Below, piece by piece: positions 24,118 to 35,935 of a DNA stretch of 64,000 nucleotides (the stretch's first letter is position 1; each line of letters begins with the position of its first letter). A program made the position numbers and the translations under genes. Below the pieces are notes generated by a model that was given only the letters and a program-made list of their open reading frames with translations, searched no databases and was not told the origin of the DNA. This stretch comes from Cyanodermella asteris (Eukaryota; Ascomycota; Lecanoromycetes; Ostropales; Stictidaceae): positions 717,130 to 781,129 of the forward strand of contig UYJD01000017.1 of NCBI GenBank assembly GCA_900618795.1, written 5' to 3'.

Positions 24118-24304
24118 GATCACATATCTGGAGTTCGCTTCGACAGAATTCTAAGCTCATTTACCACAGGCCTGAATAGCTATAATGAGCAGACATCGAA
24201 GGCGGATATATGGAGATCTGTGCGCTTGCAAGTAGTAATTCATCTTCGCATATCCCAAAATTGTATAAGGGCCTGGCAAGAGGGTTCCGTTGCTTAGCTC
24301 GAGG

Positions 24305-25609
24305 TCAAATCTTGCTCCCATCTCGTCCACTCCCTCTCTCCGCCACATTCCTCCCGACATCCAGCACCATGACGGTATGCGAACTCAACGCCAACAGATC
24401 ACCCTCGGGGCCCATCACCACAATCTCATAATCCATCCTCCCCTCCCGGACCTCCTTCGCCCGAATCCTCAAGAACACCCACTCCAGGCCTTCAGCCGGT
24501 AGGACCTTCTTGACCTCCATATTCAAGACCACCGTCGGGCACCAAAATTGCGGCCAGCTCTCCACCTCCTTCTTCTGCTCGTCCGTGCCCGCAACCTTCA
24601 GATGATCCCTGAACTGCTCAATCATCAACGGGAACAGATCCACCACGGAGCCAAGAGTCGTCTGCGTGATCCTCTGCCCGTTCTCCAACCTGATCCATTC
24701 GTCGATGATGCTCGGGTGCGGCTGGCCTCGTTTCGGCGCGTAGACCTCGTACCTCGAGTACGCGAGCCTGAACTTGGCGTGCCGCGGCGACAACCTCTCC
24801 CATTGCGCATCCTTGCCCTCGCCCAACTTCGTGAGCTCTACCCCTGGCGGCTTGGGCTCCAGTGCCCAATTCGTAGGCTGGCTCAATGCGAGCCCGAGAC
24901 CGCCAGTGAACGGCTTCGACAAGTTTGCGTGCGTGATGTATCCGACGACTTCATCGCGTTGGACGGTCTTTCCGGTCTTGCGATCTTTTTGCGGCTGGGA
25001 GAGCGCGACATGCACGACGGACGTTTGACCGCCGAGTTTCATGTCTTGGACCGTCAAGGTTGCGGGCCCGGTCGATGTTCGGCGAAGGAATGAGAGGTGG
25101 AGAGTCAGGCAATGGGGCTGGTTCTGTCGGCTCAAAGTGGTGTTGAAGTGCTTTTCAGTTGTGGCGAGGAAGACTGATGTTACGTAGCCGCCATGGGGTA
25201 CTAGTGGAGGTTCGTGTCAGAAGGATGTTCAGAACGGGGCATGAAGCGAGAAGGGAGCCGAGGACGGGCACTTGAGCTGCATAGATTGGCGATCTCATTC
25301 GTGTAGATGAAACATCGTCGAACAGCTAGAATGCTCTATACATGCTATACCATTGCCTGTTACAGTTTGCAACAACGAGGAATACTAATTTCAATAGACA
25401 CCGAGTGCTCTCGAGTTCGGATCCGCTTCCTCCAACGGTCCGGAAACGTAGCACTTGCAGAAGGAAAAGCAACAGCGATCAAACAGAACATCGACCAACT
25501 TACCACTTCCGACCGCCCAATCGTTTCTCAGGTTTACCTCATAATTATGCGAATCAATGGCCTTGATAGCCGTGGCCCCGGCATAACTCGTATTCCTGGT
25601 ATCCGCCAT
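24305..25609 (-). CDS. Thioesterase-like (TesB / 4HBT_3) superfamily protein
   Basis: Two exons: 25504-25609 (MADTRNTSYAGATAIKAID, ending AVGS) and 24305-25200. They join across a 303-bp intron (GTAAGT...CTAG) to recreate AVGSVPHGGYVTSVFLATT, giving 333 aa. The PHGGY motif marks the acyl-CoA thioesterase-like hot-dog family found in many fungi, and a second hot-dog half lies in the C-terminal part (LEWVFLRIRAKEVREGRMDY). Relatives are annotated as acyl-CoA thioesterase-like; activity on CoA esters is inferred by family only. The intron is long for this window but the flanking protein sequence is continuous with relatives. No targeting signal was seen. Confidence 0.82.
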
Positions 25610-28173
25610 GCCAATTCCTGCGCCCAAAAGAAAACCAAGTCTATTTTCTATATGCCACCTCTATTCGTGCTGAGATCTATAGTCAATTTGCGACACGTCT
25701 ATGCGATGTTTAACGTTGAAAGGCGAACGAGACGGTGTGGTCAGTAGTGTCGTTATCTCCAAACAGCCTCGGCACGACGCCACAGATTTGGGGCTGCCGA
25801 ACCGGAGATCACGTCTTTCCAGAGCTCGGACCAAGACCTCAAAGTCGTTGCGGAAACAATGGGTAAAAGACTTCAAACCCCTGCTCGCGACTTGGGCCCA
25901 CCAGCACCTGAAGGTCAACTAACCGGGACAGCTAAAGATGTCAGCTAACCCGCCTAGTACCCCTAATATTCTAACCGTCGCAACGCTCTAGGCGCTCCGC
26001 GCCAAAGACGCTCCAAATAACCCGAACCCTATCCCCTAAAACTAACCACTAACCCCCTAATCACTCGCTAACGCTCAACAGCTAATCACCCCCAACACTC
26101 GCTACGCTCGGTTGACTAACCGCGGCTGGTAGAGCCAGAGGGCCGAAGTCTTGATAGGGGTTTGAAGTCTTTTCGTAAACTTCCCGAGGATTTGAAGTCT
26201 TTTACCCCGGAAACAACACCTCGAATACCTCAACCTCCAGGCATAACAGCATGTACTTACCTACCAATGGAGAGCCTAGTAGCCCAGGCAAGTGGCCTCA
26301 AAGGTTCGGACAAACTGTATTGGCCGAGACGACCTGCGGTGGGAGCGAAGCAGTTATCACCAGCATGTCCTCTGTCAGCCTGCCCCTGACCACCAGATCA
26401 GCATCTGGCCTAACACGAATGGAAACCAAACACGTCTTCGTCGTCGATCTCGCAAGCTGTCTCGTATTGACTGGCAGAACCGTGGTCGTGACATCCAGAT
26501 TCGTTAAGCGACGACGTCAAGCGACCGTTGATCATTAGCCAATATCTAACCACACGCCTGCCGAGCTGACCCATCCTGACATCCTCACAGCCGCTGCCTG
26601 CTTTGCTTACGTGCCAACGCTACCAATGATGGCAGTCCGATAACAGGTTTCGCTTCCAGATTCTACTGCTCGCAAGGCTCTCCGCGAAAAGCGCGGCAAG
26701 GCAACCTGTCACGGAATCTTCACAAGCAACGATGCAGCCAAGTTTCCCCAACCTCTCCCGTCGCAATATTTTGGTTTGCAGGAAGCAAGAAATTATGTCA
26801 TGGTATTGCCATTGTTGCGTGATCGCAATCGTACCGCAAGATGCAACGACGGCATTTGAAAACTTGCATTTATGTTTTTTCATGACTCATGTTCGAGTTC
26901 TTGCTTGAGCGACAAGCATTCGCCAGAAAAACAGGAAAAGAAACCAAAACAAAAAAAAAGCTTCCTTGTTCTATTTCCGAGTACCACCGAGAGGAGAGGA
27001 TGTCGAATCGCTCGAACTCGGGGTTTACAGAGGCTATCTACGTCTTCTGTCATGTCACCACACAACTCGGCAAGCCTCAAAATTCTCTTCCACGCGGCAT
27101 CCAACCGCCCCGATTCCGATGCAAAGTAAAAACCCCTGCAATCTGAACTTCTGAACACATACCGCTTTCTCCATCCCGCTCAAAGTCCCTGCGTGTGCAC
27201 CAGAAAACCCATCGGCCAGCCATCCCGCACTGTGTATCGTGACCTCAAATCTCACAGCTGACCCTCAGAAACAAAAACCCATTGTCATGCTGTCTCAAAA
27301 GTGTGGGGAAGCGCATCGTGTAATCTCGGACCAGGACTAGCCAGATGGTGTGATGACCACCGATTGGGTTCGCCTCGGATGTGGATTTGGCGCAAGTGTG
27401 CAGGGATTGCATGCATGCGTGCATGCACGGCGGCGGGTGTTCCTCGGGCGGGCTTGCATATGCAGCCACACCTTCTGAGCTTTTTTTGTAAGGGTTGGCT
27501 AGCGCCGATCGCAGCTCGAACCATCGTGGAGATGGGTCCCATGCGGTAATGACATTACGAGGGGAAAGTGGAATTTTCGGGGAGGCAAATCCGAAAGGCG
27601 AGATGGGCTTTTTTGCTTGGCAAGCGGATTATAGTGGGTTCGTTGGCTCTTAGCATTGCTCACATGAGATTGCTATACCCGGGCGAGGCAATTGGATACG
27701 AGATTGTGGTCATTTGAAGGCCGTGATGTCATTCATTGCTTTTTTCATGATCTAGGCTTTGATAGGGTCCGTCGGAAGGCTAAGCTGTTCGGCCGCTTCC
27801 GCCATGGTCACAAGCAAATATGGACAGGCTCGGGCTTGATGTGCGCCGGCCATCACATATTCGAAACAATCAGCTCGTCCAAGACAACAAGGATCTGCAT
27901 CAGGAGGGATAAAAATGTAAAAGAAGTGAAATTTAGGTTTACACTCGTCATGAGTTGCCCCCAAAATTGGCATCGGCCAGCGGAGAAGGATCCAACCAGT
28001 GCTGCACCATCCCGAGAAACCTCAGTCCCGTCAGGTCGCACAAACTTCCAAGAACCCCAGAGATCAAAAGCCAACTTGTCCCAAGCTGTTAAAATTTCAA
28101 ATGGCACACTCATGCATCTGACGAGACCAAACCGGTTCAGGCCGCAGATGTTCGAGTGACAGAAATCTAACGT
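25610..28173. other. Gene-poor interval, 2.6 kb
   Basis: Between the thioesterase start and the GH128-like stop. Apart from the inverted-repeat element at 25861-26207 it contains only short frames without domains. An A-rich stretch lies near 26930-26960. No gene is supported. Confidence 0.45.
25861..26207. mobile_element. MITE-like element with terminal inverted repeats
   Basis: The left end, GGGTAAAAGACTTCAAA (25861-25877), is the exact reverse complement of the right end at 26191-26207. A second right-end copy of TTTGAAGTCTTTT lies 30 bp inside it (26161-26173). Together with the flanking AGGGG (26156-26160) it forms an 18-bp perfect inverted pair with 25865-25882. The interior is noncoding and rich in CTAA/CTAAC, with hairpin-like pieces such as GGCGCTCCGCGCC. 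Size (347 bp), terminal repeats and lack of coding capacity fit a non-autonomous DNA transposon. No clear target-site duplication was found. Confidence 0.55.
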
Positions 28174-29559
28174 TTACAGATTCTTGATGGCGTTGAGGTA
28201 TGTGATACCGCTCTTGCTGAGAGCACCAGACATGGTGGTCAGGGGCCAGGTATCGCCGAGACCGTTACCGTTGCTCGGACCAAAAGCAACAACGGTATGG
28301 TTGTTCTGGAAGAACTCGACACAGTCGTTGATGAATTGATTGATCTGTGCCTGATCGGTGCACGGCTGCCAAGTGGGCTGGTCATCAACGCAAGCAAATT
28401 CGCTGACCCAAATGGGCTTGCCGTAGGTCGACGCGTAATACTCAATATCCTGCTTGACGCCAGTAATGTTTGGCTTGTTGATGTGCACGCTAGTGACATC
28501 CCAGTCGGCGTGGATGTTGCTCTTGAAGGGTGTCAACCAGGTCTCGTCGCGTTGCTTACACATGGAGGGAGAACCGAGGATGGTGCCATTGGACTTCAGG
28601 GGCGCGATTATGCTGTTCCACGCGGCTTGGCCTTGAGTGGTAGTCATGTCAGAGGAGTCCGGGCAGTAGCAGTCCGGTTCGTAGAAGCCGAACATGATCT
28701 CTGGAATTGTGTTTGTGACGAGGCCGTCGAAGCCGTTGACGCGGTTGGTCACTTCGGAGCCGCAGGTGGAGCCCTTTGCGGCCCAGAGCATGCCGATACC
28801 GACGACGTCACCGACGGAGGGCGTGTTGGCGGTGTAATCACTGTACCAGGAGATGTGGGGCGAGAGCTCAGAGAAAGCATCGAGCTTTTGGATGCCCACG
28901 TAACCGGAAAGACCGGCCTTCTTACCATGAGGGCTTAGCCTGGACAGGGTGATGTTCTTGCCAGACGAGCTGGAGCTTGATGAAGAGCCGGCGCTCTGGG
29001 CCTTGACAGGCGCACCATCATCGGAAGTAGAGCTTGGGCTGGAGGCAACACTGGAAGTTGAAGTCTCCATGGCAACCGGGGCGACAGAAGCCTCGACATC
29101 AGTTGGCAGCTTGGAAGTGTGCGAACTGGCAACCAGTGTGTTAGCAAGAAGAGCTGATGTGCTCACTGCAGCCTCAGAAGGGGAGCCGCCAACATTGTTG
29201 GTGACGGCAGGGGCGGCAGAAACGCTTGAAATAGTAGCAATAGCAGCAGAGCTCTCAACGTCGCTGACAATAGAGCTTGGTGCTTGGGCTACAGCAGTAG
29301 TAGATGGCTGGTCAACAGCCTCTGGGGCTACCACAACTGCAACGGAAGATGAGATAGGGACCGAAGAAGCAGCTGAAGAAGCAGCTGGAGCTTGACCAAC
29401 GACAGTGACGATGTCGTAGACAGTAACAACCTCAACCAGGGTGACATACTGAACGGCGTTGTTGTTCTTCCATCCCCAATCACGGCGGTTGACGTTGCTA
29501 GCAGCGACGAAGGGGGCCAGAGCGGCGGCGCCGGCGCCGGCGATGAGTGAGTACTTCAT
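28174..29559 (-). CDS. Secreted GH128-like beta-1,3-glucanase (Asl1 type)
   Basis: Single exon of 461 aa. Signal peptide (MKYSLIAGAGAAALAPFVAA), a short conserved stretch (WGWKNNNAVQYVTLVEVVTV), then a Ser/Ala/Thr/Val-rich linker of about 150 residues likely to be O-mannosylated. From about residue 215 comes a glycosyl-hydrolase catalytic-core domain. Two candidate catalytic glutamates lie in MFGFYEPDCYCP and KPIWVSEFACVDD; GH128 enzymes use two Glu residues on a TIM barrel. Six cysteines could form disulfides. The family includes fission yeast Asl1, a cell-wall protein, and fungal glucan endo-1,3-beta-glucosidases. The likely role is wall remodelling. Function is by family; which glutamate plays which role is inferred. 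Confidence 0.87.
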   Translation of the reverse strand: MKYSLIAGAGAAALAPFVAASNVNRRDWGWKNNNAVQYVTLVEVVTVYDIVTVVGQAPAASSAASSVPISSSVAVVVAPEAVDQPSTTAVAQAPSSIVSDVESSAAIATISSVSAAPAVTNNVGGSPSEAAVSTSALLANTLVASSHTSKLPTDVEASVAPVAMETSTSSVASSPSSTSDDGAPVKAQSAGSSSSSSSSGKNITLSRLSPHGKKAGLSGYVGIQKLDAFSELSPHISWYSDYTANTPSVGDVVGIGMLWAAKGSTCGSEVTNRVNGFDGLVTNTIPEIMFGFYEPDCYCPDSSDMTTTQGQAAWNSIIAPLKSNGTILGSPSMCKQRDETWLTPFKSNIHADWDVTSVHINKPNITGVKQDIEYYASTYGKPIWVSEFACVDDQPTWQPCTDQAQINQFINDCVEFFQNNHTVVAFGPSNGNGLGDTWPLTTMSGALSKSGITYLNAIKNL

Positions 29560-31919
29560 GTTGTTTTTGGGATGAACGTCGGTTCTGTGTGCTCTAAAAA
29601 CAGAGTGGTTGAGCTGTAGAGCAGTGAAGAAAGTGCGGTTTGACCTTGATGAAGGAGTGTGGATAGAGACTTGCTCTGGGGAAAGTGGGAGGCTTAAGAA
29701 GTGCGAAAGTATTCCAGCTTGTTCAACGTGAATTGAATGACGCCGAGCTTGAACTGACTCAGGGTTTGGCCGAGGTCGGTGAAGGCAATCAGTAAAGTGC
29801 CAACGGATGACGACTTGTGGTCAGGCAGAAGGGCGCCGAGAGTCTCGCCGGATTCTTGAGGCTCGCCGTGAGAGCTGAGGGTGTCGTGTCGTGGTGTTGT
29901 GGAGCAGGAGCAACAAGGAAGACTGCTCCGGAGCAGACAGCTGAACGAGTCAATGAGAGACTTGGAGTGAGTCGACTTGAGAGTTTTTTTTTGTGGAGTT
30001 TTGGATACACAGCTGTGGAATGGGGAAGCGTCACGAGCAAAGCAAGTGAACGAATGAGCGACAGGATTCCACGCAGTGGATGAACAGCGCAAAGAAGCTA
30101 AAAAAGGGATTTGCCCGGTACGGCAGTCGGTGAAGTTACTTTATACGATACAGAGAGGAAGCCGTTAGCCAGGAGGAAGTGAAGCTTAAATGGCAAGCCT
30201 ACCACGGCCGGCACTATCGAAGTGGAGCCGCATGTTCGATCAACAGATTAGATAGGAGAAGAGGCAACAAGTTGCCAGGGTTGACCAGCGGTAGAGGCAT
30301 CATAGCGCCGGCGACGTTTGATAAGGAGGGTTGAGGTGAAGCAAGGCTCATCCCCGTCTGCCGTGTTTCGAGGCATCTGCACGCCGGGAGCAGCGCAGTC
30401 GAAAGATCGTCGAGTGCAACCGCCGACGTCGCCTTGGAGGCCGGCTTTGTGCCAATGAAACAATTCTTAGGTGATATTCGGATTGTAAGCGTCGTCGTCA
30501 CCCCTGGCACATCCCTGTTGTCATCCTTGCAAGCACTGTACCCTGCCACCATGATCCTGGCGGTTGAGTCGCGAGGAGCCGCCAACATGCCAGCATAATA
30601 ATTGGTGACTTCATCAATCTGAAACGCCGCCCTCCCAATCATCTTCGCAGCGGCCGGTCCGAGGTTTGACCTTTTCGACACTTCCTAGATCTTCCTTGCC
30701 GCTGTCATTCCCGTTTGTTTGGCTTCTTTCACTGTAATCACGCGGGCCGCCGTGTACACCCGCCGTCATTCGGCCGGCATACATCATATTCCATGAACAT
30801 TTCAAATTGCAGAGTCCATGAACATGGCAGCGGGACAAAAGTCGGCCTGCTTTCGAATTTTCCGAGACAATACCATGAGCAATATGCTCTGCCACCACCT
30901 GCCCTGCAGCCCTGGAGCCATACTTCGCAATCAACAGCATCTGACCGCCAGAGCTGATCTAGGTATCTACCCTTTTCACAGTCCTTCGATCTGCATGATC
31001 CACGGCCATGAGGCGTTCGTGTTAGTCACGTTAGGGCCTATCCCTTGCACAGACGCCATTCGGCCTGGCGGGGAAGTGGACAGACGACGTAGCACATTCA
31101 TATCTATGACAGATTGTTCTGCATAACTCATACTCACTACTGTGCCTGATCGTCTGGGATCGCCAGCTACCATGGCCGGCTACTGCAGGTCAGCACTTTT
31201 TCGTCCGCATGACGCTGGACACGTGCGTCAGGCTACGCACGAAGCCGTGGTTGATCGCCACGGTTTCGCGGAGGTCAATCCGGGAACGACACATGTCCTA
31301 TGGTATTCGCCTCCCCCGAAGCGAGCCCAGAATGCAGGCGGGGTGCCCAATTCTCCAGTAGCGAGGAACAGACTTGCGGTGTGATTTACATGAACTGAGT
31401 GGCTAGCTGTGCTGGGTTGAAAGTCCGCTACCGACCGTTTTCTGCAAGACAAACGGCTGCCGGACCATAGAGTCGTACCCTGGCAGTGACGGTGTGGATT
31501 TACAAGTTTGCTTGCAAAAACTAGCGAGCCGAGACTTGAAGCCTCGAACATGCCCGGATCTAAGCAGAAAATTTCGCATTTTCCTCGACACGTATGCAGA
31601 CTTGGCCTCGATGGAGAGCAGTTGTACCTGGAGAGTCAGAGCCAATAACTGCGAAGACCGAGTACTCGCGGACCAACAAAGAAAAATCGTTTACCATAGC
31701 AAGGAGACAAGTCCCGCAAAAAAAATTTAAAAAAAAAATTAGATCAATTCCATGCATTTGATCTGCATCGCGATCATGCGGTTTTTTCGTTCAACACCTC
31801 AGCTCCATGCAATGCCAAAATGCAATCCAACCGCACCTTAGCCACACCATACCAATCGTGGTCCATCAAGGTTCGATCGTTTCATGTCTCCAAGCTCATC
31901 AAGTGCACAAGTCGTCAAG
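29560..31919. other. Gene-poor interval, 2.4 kb
   Basis: Upstream of the GH128-like gene (minus strand) and downstream of the 31920 gene. The first 600 bp should be the glucanase promoter; its leader is long and pyrimidine-rich on the minus strand. A minus-strand frame at 30214-30681 has no domain or convincing start. An A-rich run lies at about 31717-31740. No gene is supported. Confidence 0.4.
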
Positions 31920-32671
31920 TCATCCCGTCCTACATGTCAAGCATTCCCTCCCAACTCCAAAATCTACCACCGCACACAAATCGCAGACGGGTCTGTTGCA
32001 CCGTCCACAAGCCCACGCGGAACCTTGAGCGCAAAACCCCTCATCCATCATCGTGTCATCACCGTCTCCAAGCACTGCTTCACAATCCTGACACCTAACG
32101 TTGGAGGTGTCAAATGCGGCCTGCGCGGCGGGCATCACATTCGACTTCGGAGCCCGCGAAATATTGAAGAATTTGTGCAGTGACGACTGTGACCTTGGTT
32201 GCACCTCAACTTGCATAGCTTCCGACGAGGTCTCTTCCGTGGTATCCATCGCATCTGGAAGTGTAGTCGGGGGCACGTGCCCATCACGCATGTCCACCTG
32301 TTGCATTTGCTGTGATTTCTGCGCATCGAATAACTTCCGGAACGTGTTTGCTGTTCCAGCATTAGCACTCCAGTCTCTAGCTAGCAGTCGTGTACTCGTT
32401 TGTTCGTACCGTAGATGACATCCTCGTTCGGCCGGTTGTCTCTGACGCGTTTCCGCGTCCGCCCGCTCACATTGCTGTCTTGTCGCCCATCCCGCGGCCA
32501 AGGCAAGAACTGTGGTCTTGGATAGTGATGTATCGCTGGCGATTGAAGCTGGAACGTAAACGCGTGCTGGCTGGGGCTAGGAGAAAGGGAGTCGCGCTGC
32601 GAGTATGTGGACGAGGAGGAAGTCGAAGCTGGAGAGGAGTCGAGGTCGGAGAGCTTGCGTTTCGGAGCCAT
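31920..32671 (-). CDS. Conserved hypothetical protein with C-terminal cysteine motif
   Basis: Two exons (32410-32671 and 31920-32350; 59-bp intron GTACGA...ACAG in an alanine codon) give 230 aa. The N-terminus is MAPKRKLSDLD, then a Ser-rich segment, then a basic helix-like region (RTRKRVRDNRPNEDVIYANT) continuing FRKLFDAQKSQQ across the splice. The middle is low-complexity. The C-terminus has a CxxC-rich module (VRCQDCEAVL, WACGRCNRPVCDLCAV, RECLTCRTG), with eight cysteines that could bind two zinc ions. Similar architecture occurs in uncharacterised ascomycete proteins. The function is unknown; the basic N-terminus suggests the nucleus. Confidence 0.7.
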
Positions 32672-32884
32672 TGAAGAAGTGCTAAAGGAGATATGTGACG
32701 CGATACTGTGACAGGGTGTGTGAATGGGATGTGGATATGGGAGAGGGGAAACCCCAGATGCTGAATTAGGATATACAAGGTGCAGGAAGGCTGGGGTGGT
32801 GTTGGACTGATGAGCATCTGCTCGTTTGCGCGTCGCGTTGGGAGCGCGAAACCGTGACGTGATGTCAGCTCTAATGCTTCCAAC

Positions 32885-32916
<32 letters not shown>

Positions 32917-33576
32917 ACTCGATACCTTGAGCAGATATTTCAGCGTCGCATGTCTTCAAGTTCTGATTGTCTGCTCTCTCGACCTTACTGTCTAGTCGAT
33001 TTACAGGATTTCGCTGTGAGAGCCTGCTTCGCTGCATTTCAGACCACAGATCAAACTCGCCATGGACGGGCATCGTTCAGCAACGACATACTTTTGCTTC
33101 TAGCCATTCAATCCTTGTAAGTAGGACATTGTGTTGCCTACTTCATAATTTCGGCTCCAGCCTGCTCGTCAAACGTCCAGATATGCGACCGGTATGCTAG
33201 ATTAACATGCTTCGGTGTCATGACAAGTTGCTATTGTCAGTAGTCGATGGCAATCCACCAATATTTGAACTCGGACTTGTGTACAGGCCGACGCTCGACA
33301 TAAGCTCTGTTGAGGCTGTGCTCCTGTAATTCATCCTCGCATGGGCATTGTTATTTCTCAGCGAAATAAGGTCGATGCCTTGCCATGATTGTCAAACTTT
33401 GTTCGGCTCAGCGGGACCCTGAGTGACGCACACCATGAATCCGTCAAGAACCTGAAGGGCAATCTTCAACTCCAACCGGAAATGTACCCTCCGCAAATAT
33501 TCTGCCATCTTCCGACTTCATTTCATCTGTGGCAAGAATTCATCTCCAGTTTCGAACCCCAGCAAGGAACTCAATC
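32672..33576. promoter_or_regulatory. Divergent intergenic region
   Basis: 905 bp between the starts of the cysteine-motif gene (minus) and the cupin gene (plus). Both promoters must lie here. Apart from the CA repeat, no motif was recognised. Confidence 0.35.
32885..32913. repeat. (CA)n dinucleotide microsatellite
   Basis: About 14 uninterrupted CA units, 214 bp upstream of the neighbouring minus-strand start codon. Confidence 0.95.
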
Positions 33577-34039
33577 ATGTCTCATCCCGAACCAAGCCAG
33601 CCCGTCCACGTCACAAAAGGCTCTTCACTACAAACGTCAGGAGGCCAAACCCAAGGCATGATCCGGTGAGTTTGGTATCGAACCCGACAAGCAACCTTTC
33701 AAGTCCTCATCGACTTGTAGGCAAAATGCCATAGTCGGCAAATGTGATGGAATTTGCGCTTCGTCAATGGTGGCAGAGCCGCATTCTGCCTCCGCTGTCC
33801 ACCACCACGGTGATCAAGATACTATTGTATATGCGGTGCGTGGCCGTGGATCCGTCGTGAGCGAAGGAGGCAAGAAGCGAGTCGATCTGGAGCCGGGTGA
33901 CTTCGCGCTCATTCCGGCATGGATGGAACATCAAGAAGTGAACGATAACGATGAAGAAGTTCTATGGACGATTGTACGCAGCGGAAAGAATCCTGAGGTG
34001 GTCAATCTGGAAGGATGGGGAGGAAAGCCCAGTCAATGA
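33577..34039 (+). CDS. Small cupin-domain protein
   Basis: Two exons (33577-33665 and 33721-34039; 55-bp intron GTGAGT...GTAG inside an arginine codon) give 135 aa. The start MSHPEPSQPVHVTK precedes GGQTQGMIRQNAIVGKCDG. The cupin motif 1 region reads SAVHHHGDQDTIVYAVRGRG, with three consecutive histidines and an Asp where Glu is usual. Motif 2 is LEPGDFALIPAWMEHQEVN. Such one-domain cupins bind a metal and may be dioxygenases, isomerases or sensors, so no substrate can be assigned. The spliced length and the order of motifs are those of a complete protein. Confidence 0.78.
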
Positions 34040-34466
34040 AACACTGTTAGAAACGGCTCACCTCGATCCTCGAATGAGCCGGGCATGTCAAGGTGGTTTG
34101 TTCTTTCTACCCCATTCTTTCGGTATTGATCGATGCATGCATGAATACTTGCTAGATGTGGCTATTGAGGTGGACAGGAAACACATTGTATTCGAGGATT
34201 GCTGTTCAGGCTGGATCGCGGTTGCCGTTGGACGGCGTGCTTAAAACGCGCAAATTTTCCACCTTCCTTTCCACTTTTCATCCTCACCTACTACTACTTA
34301 CTTGGTCCATGCATCCCCACCCACCTCGACATCAATCTTCGCATTCCAAACGCGCTGTCTCCTGTCCTGACAATCTCGACCTTCGCAAGCATCTACGCCC
34401 TAGCCGACAGTAGCTCCAATCTTCATATCACTCTCACCATCCGAGCAATCGTACGAACAGCCCACA
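34040..34466. other. Intergenic, 427 bp
   Basis: Between the cupin stop and the caspase-like start. The pyrimidine-rich 150 bases before 34467 look like a promoter and leader. Nothing else was seen. Confidence 0.4.
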
Positions 34467-35613
34467 ATGGCCAGCTCTATTCACCCTCGCGACCAAGCTG
34501 CGGCGCCGAAAGCTAAAGAAGACTTTCACGAGTTCCTCGAGGCCCTGAATGAAGCTGCTGCTTGTGCATCGCCGCCGTCGTCCAACACCTATGTCAAAGT
34601 GGCGTTGTTCAACATCTATTGGCAACCTGGCGACACGAATCTCGTATTAGAGCCAGCAAGAAACAAGTTGAGCAACATCATGTCCCATTACTACGGATAC
34701 AACGTCATCAACCTCCCATTGAACGGCAACGCCACCAGCGGACAAGCTTTGCTGACGACCTTTGTGGCGCAATTGTCGACCACCGTCGTCCAGCACTCCG
34801 GCACTGATGCACAAAATCGTGCTCTGATCATCCTCTACTACTCCGGCCACGCCGGAATGCACCTGAACAATTTCGTTATCTTGTGAGCTCGGAGCACACA
34901 ACGAAAACTTGCATGCTTGCTAACCCTTTGCTAGTCCTAACCCTAGTAGCACGCTGTACCTTGACTGGGGGCGCCTCGCCGGCTTTCTCGATAACGATCC
35001 TGCAACGGACTTTTGTGGCATTATGGATTGCTGCGAAACCGGGCTCGCCGGGCTCACCACCAGGTTCGAGGTGATTGGAGCTAGCGCTTGGCACGTCTCG
35101 GCATCCATTGACCCGCTGGAGAATTTTACGACTGACCTGGCCGACATTTTGAAGAAGACCCAGGGCCCTCCGCGACGAATGTGCAATATCTACCGCGATC
35201 TCCTGGACTTTGGACAGCGTCACGGGCTGTCAAGAGCCATGCCCATTCACTTCCCAGCAGCCGACCGGTCGAAGGCGAGCATCGCGCTGCCAATTCTCAA
35301 GCGATCGCACTTCAAGATTCCCGAAATATTTGCCGACAAGCAGAAACGGAGGCCTCAAGTGTCAATATCAGTCCACGTGGAGGCTGAGAACACCGTGCCG
35401 CACCCTGCGGTCTTTGAGAAGTGGATCCTCGAGAACATTCCGGAGGGCTTGCAGCATATCAAATTTCGCGCGAAATGGAAGAGCGCTTCCATGACCGCAA
35501 TCATCTCGATGCCAGTGGAAGTCTGGCTTTTTCTTCTCGATGACGAGGCATACAAGTTCATCTCCTTTGACTTTGAGGATGTGGAGGATAGTGAGGCGCT
35601 ACAAGGCCCATGA
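34467..35613 (+). CDS. Caspase-like (peptidase C14 / metacaspase-related) protein
   Basis: Two exons (34467-34882 and 34950-35613; 67-bp intron) give 359 aa. The N-terminal 200 residues look like a caspase p20-type fold: a strand VKVALFNIYW, a helix region, then NRALIILYYSGHAG with the likely catalytic His128, and FCGIMDCCETGLAG with the likely catalytic Cys167 (metacaspases have DCCHSG there). The C-terminal 150 residues have no recognised domain, but include strand-like parts (KRRPQVSISVHVEAENTVPH). There is no signal peptide. Stand-alone caspase-like proteins of this type are common in filamentous ascomycetes, often linked to cell-death modules; activity is inferred. The C-terminal part may be a protein-interaction domain. 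Confidence 0.78.
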
Positions 35614-35935
35614 GGACGACTCGGCTTCCTTGTCGTTGAGGATGAGGGACACCAACATCCCTGAGTCGTCGCGAGGCAAATGAATGCTCGCCTTGCAAAC
35701 GCCAGGTGGAAAATCAGCAGTGCGACGAAGTTTGTTGGCATGGACTGTTCTTGTCCTGTGACCTGTGATGATAGAATTGTTCGTCCATGTACATCAACCT
35801 GATGGTGTTTTTACCCTTTGTTGTGGCGAATAGAATCTGATGCTCGCTTTTATCAGAGCTCAACAGCCTTGTCCGAATGCCTCTTCTGTGACTACCTCCA
35901 CGACCAAGTAAGCACGTAGTAGATTGTTCACGTAG
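35614..35935. other. Intergenic, 322 bp
   Basis: Convergent 3' ends of the caspase-like gene (plus) and the small hypothetical gene (minus). Nothing else was seen. Confidence 0.4.

Noticed and set aside
25930-26100. CTAA-rich stretch as interstitial telomere repeat
   Set aside because: Units are irregular and do not form tandem CCCTAA. It lies inside the inverted-repeat element and is better explained as its interior.
28297-29395. Plus-strand frames opposite the glucanase gene
   Set aside because: Antisense shadows of the GH128-like coding sequence.
29694-30092. Minus-strand frame upstream of the glucanase gene
   Set aside because: Ser/Thr-rich shadow of a pyrimidine-rich promoter and leader, with no domain.
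30214-30681. Minus-strand frame of 155 codons
   Set aside because: No ATG-supported start, no domain, and low-information composition in a gene-poor interval.
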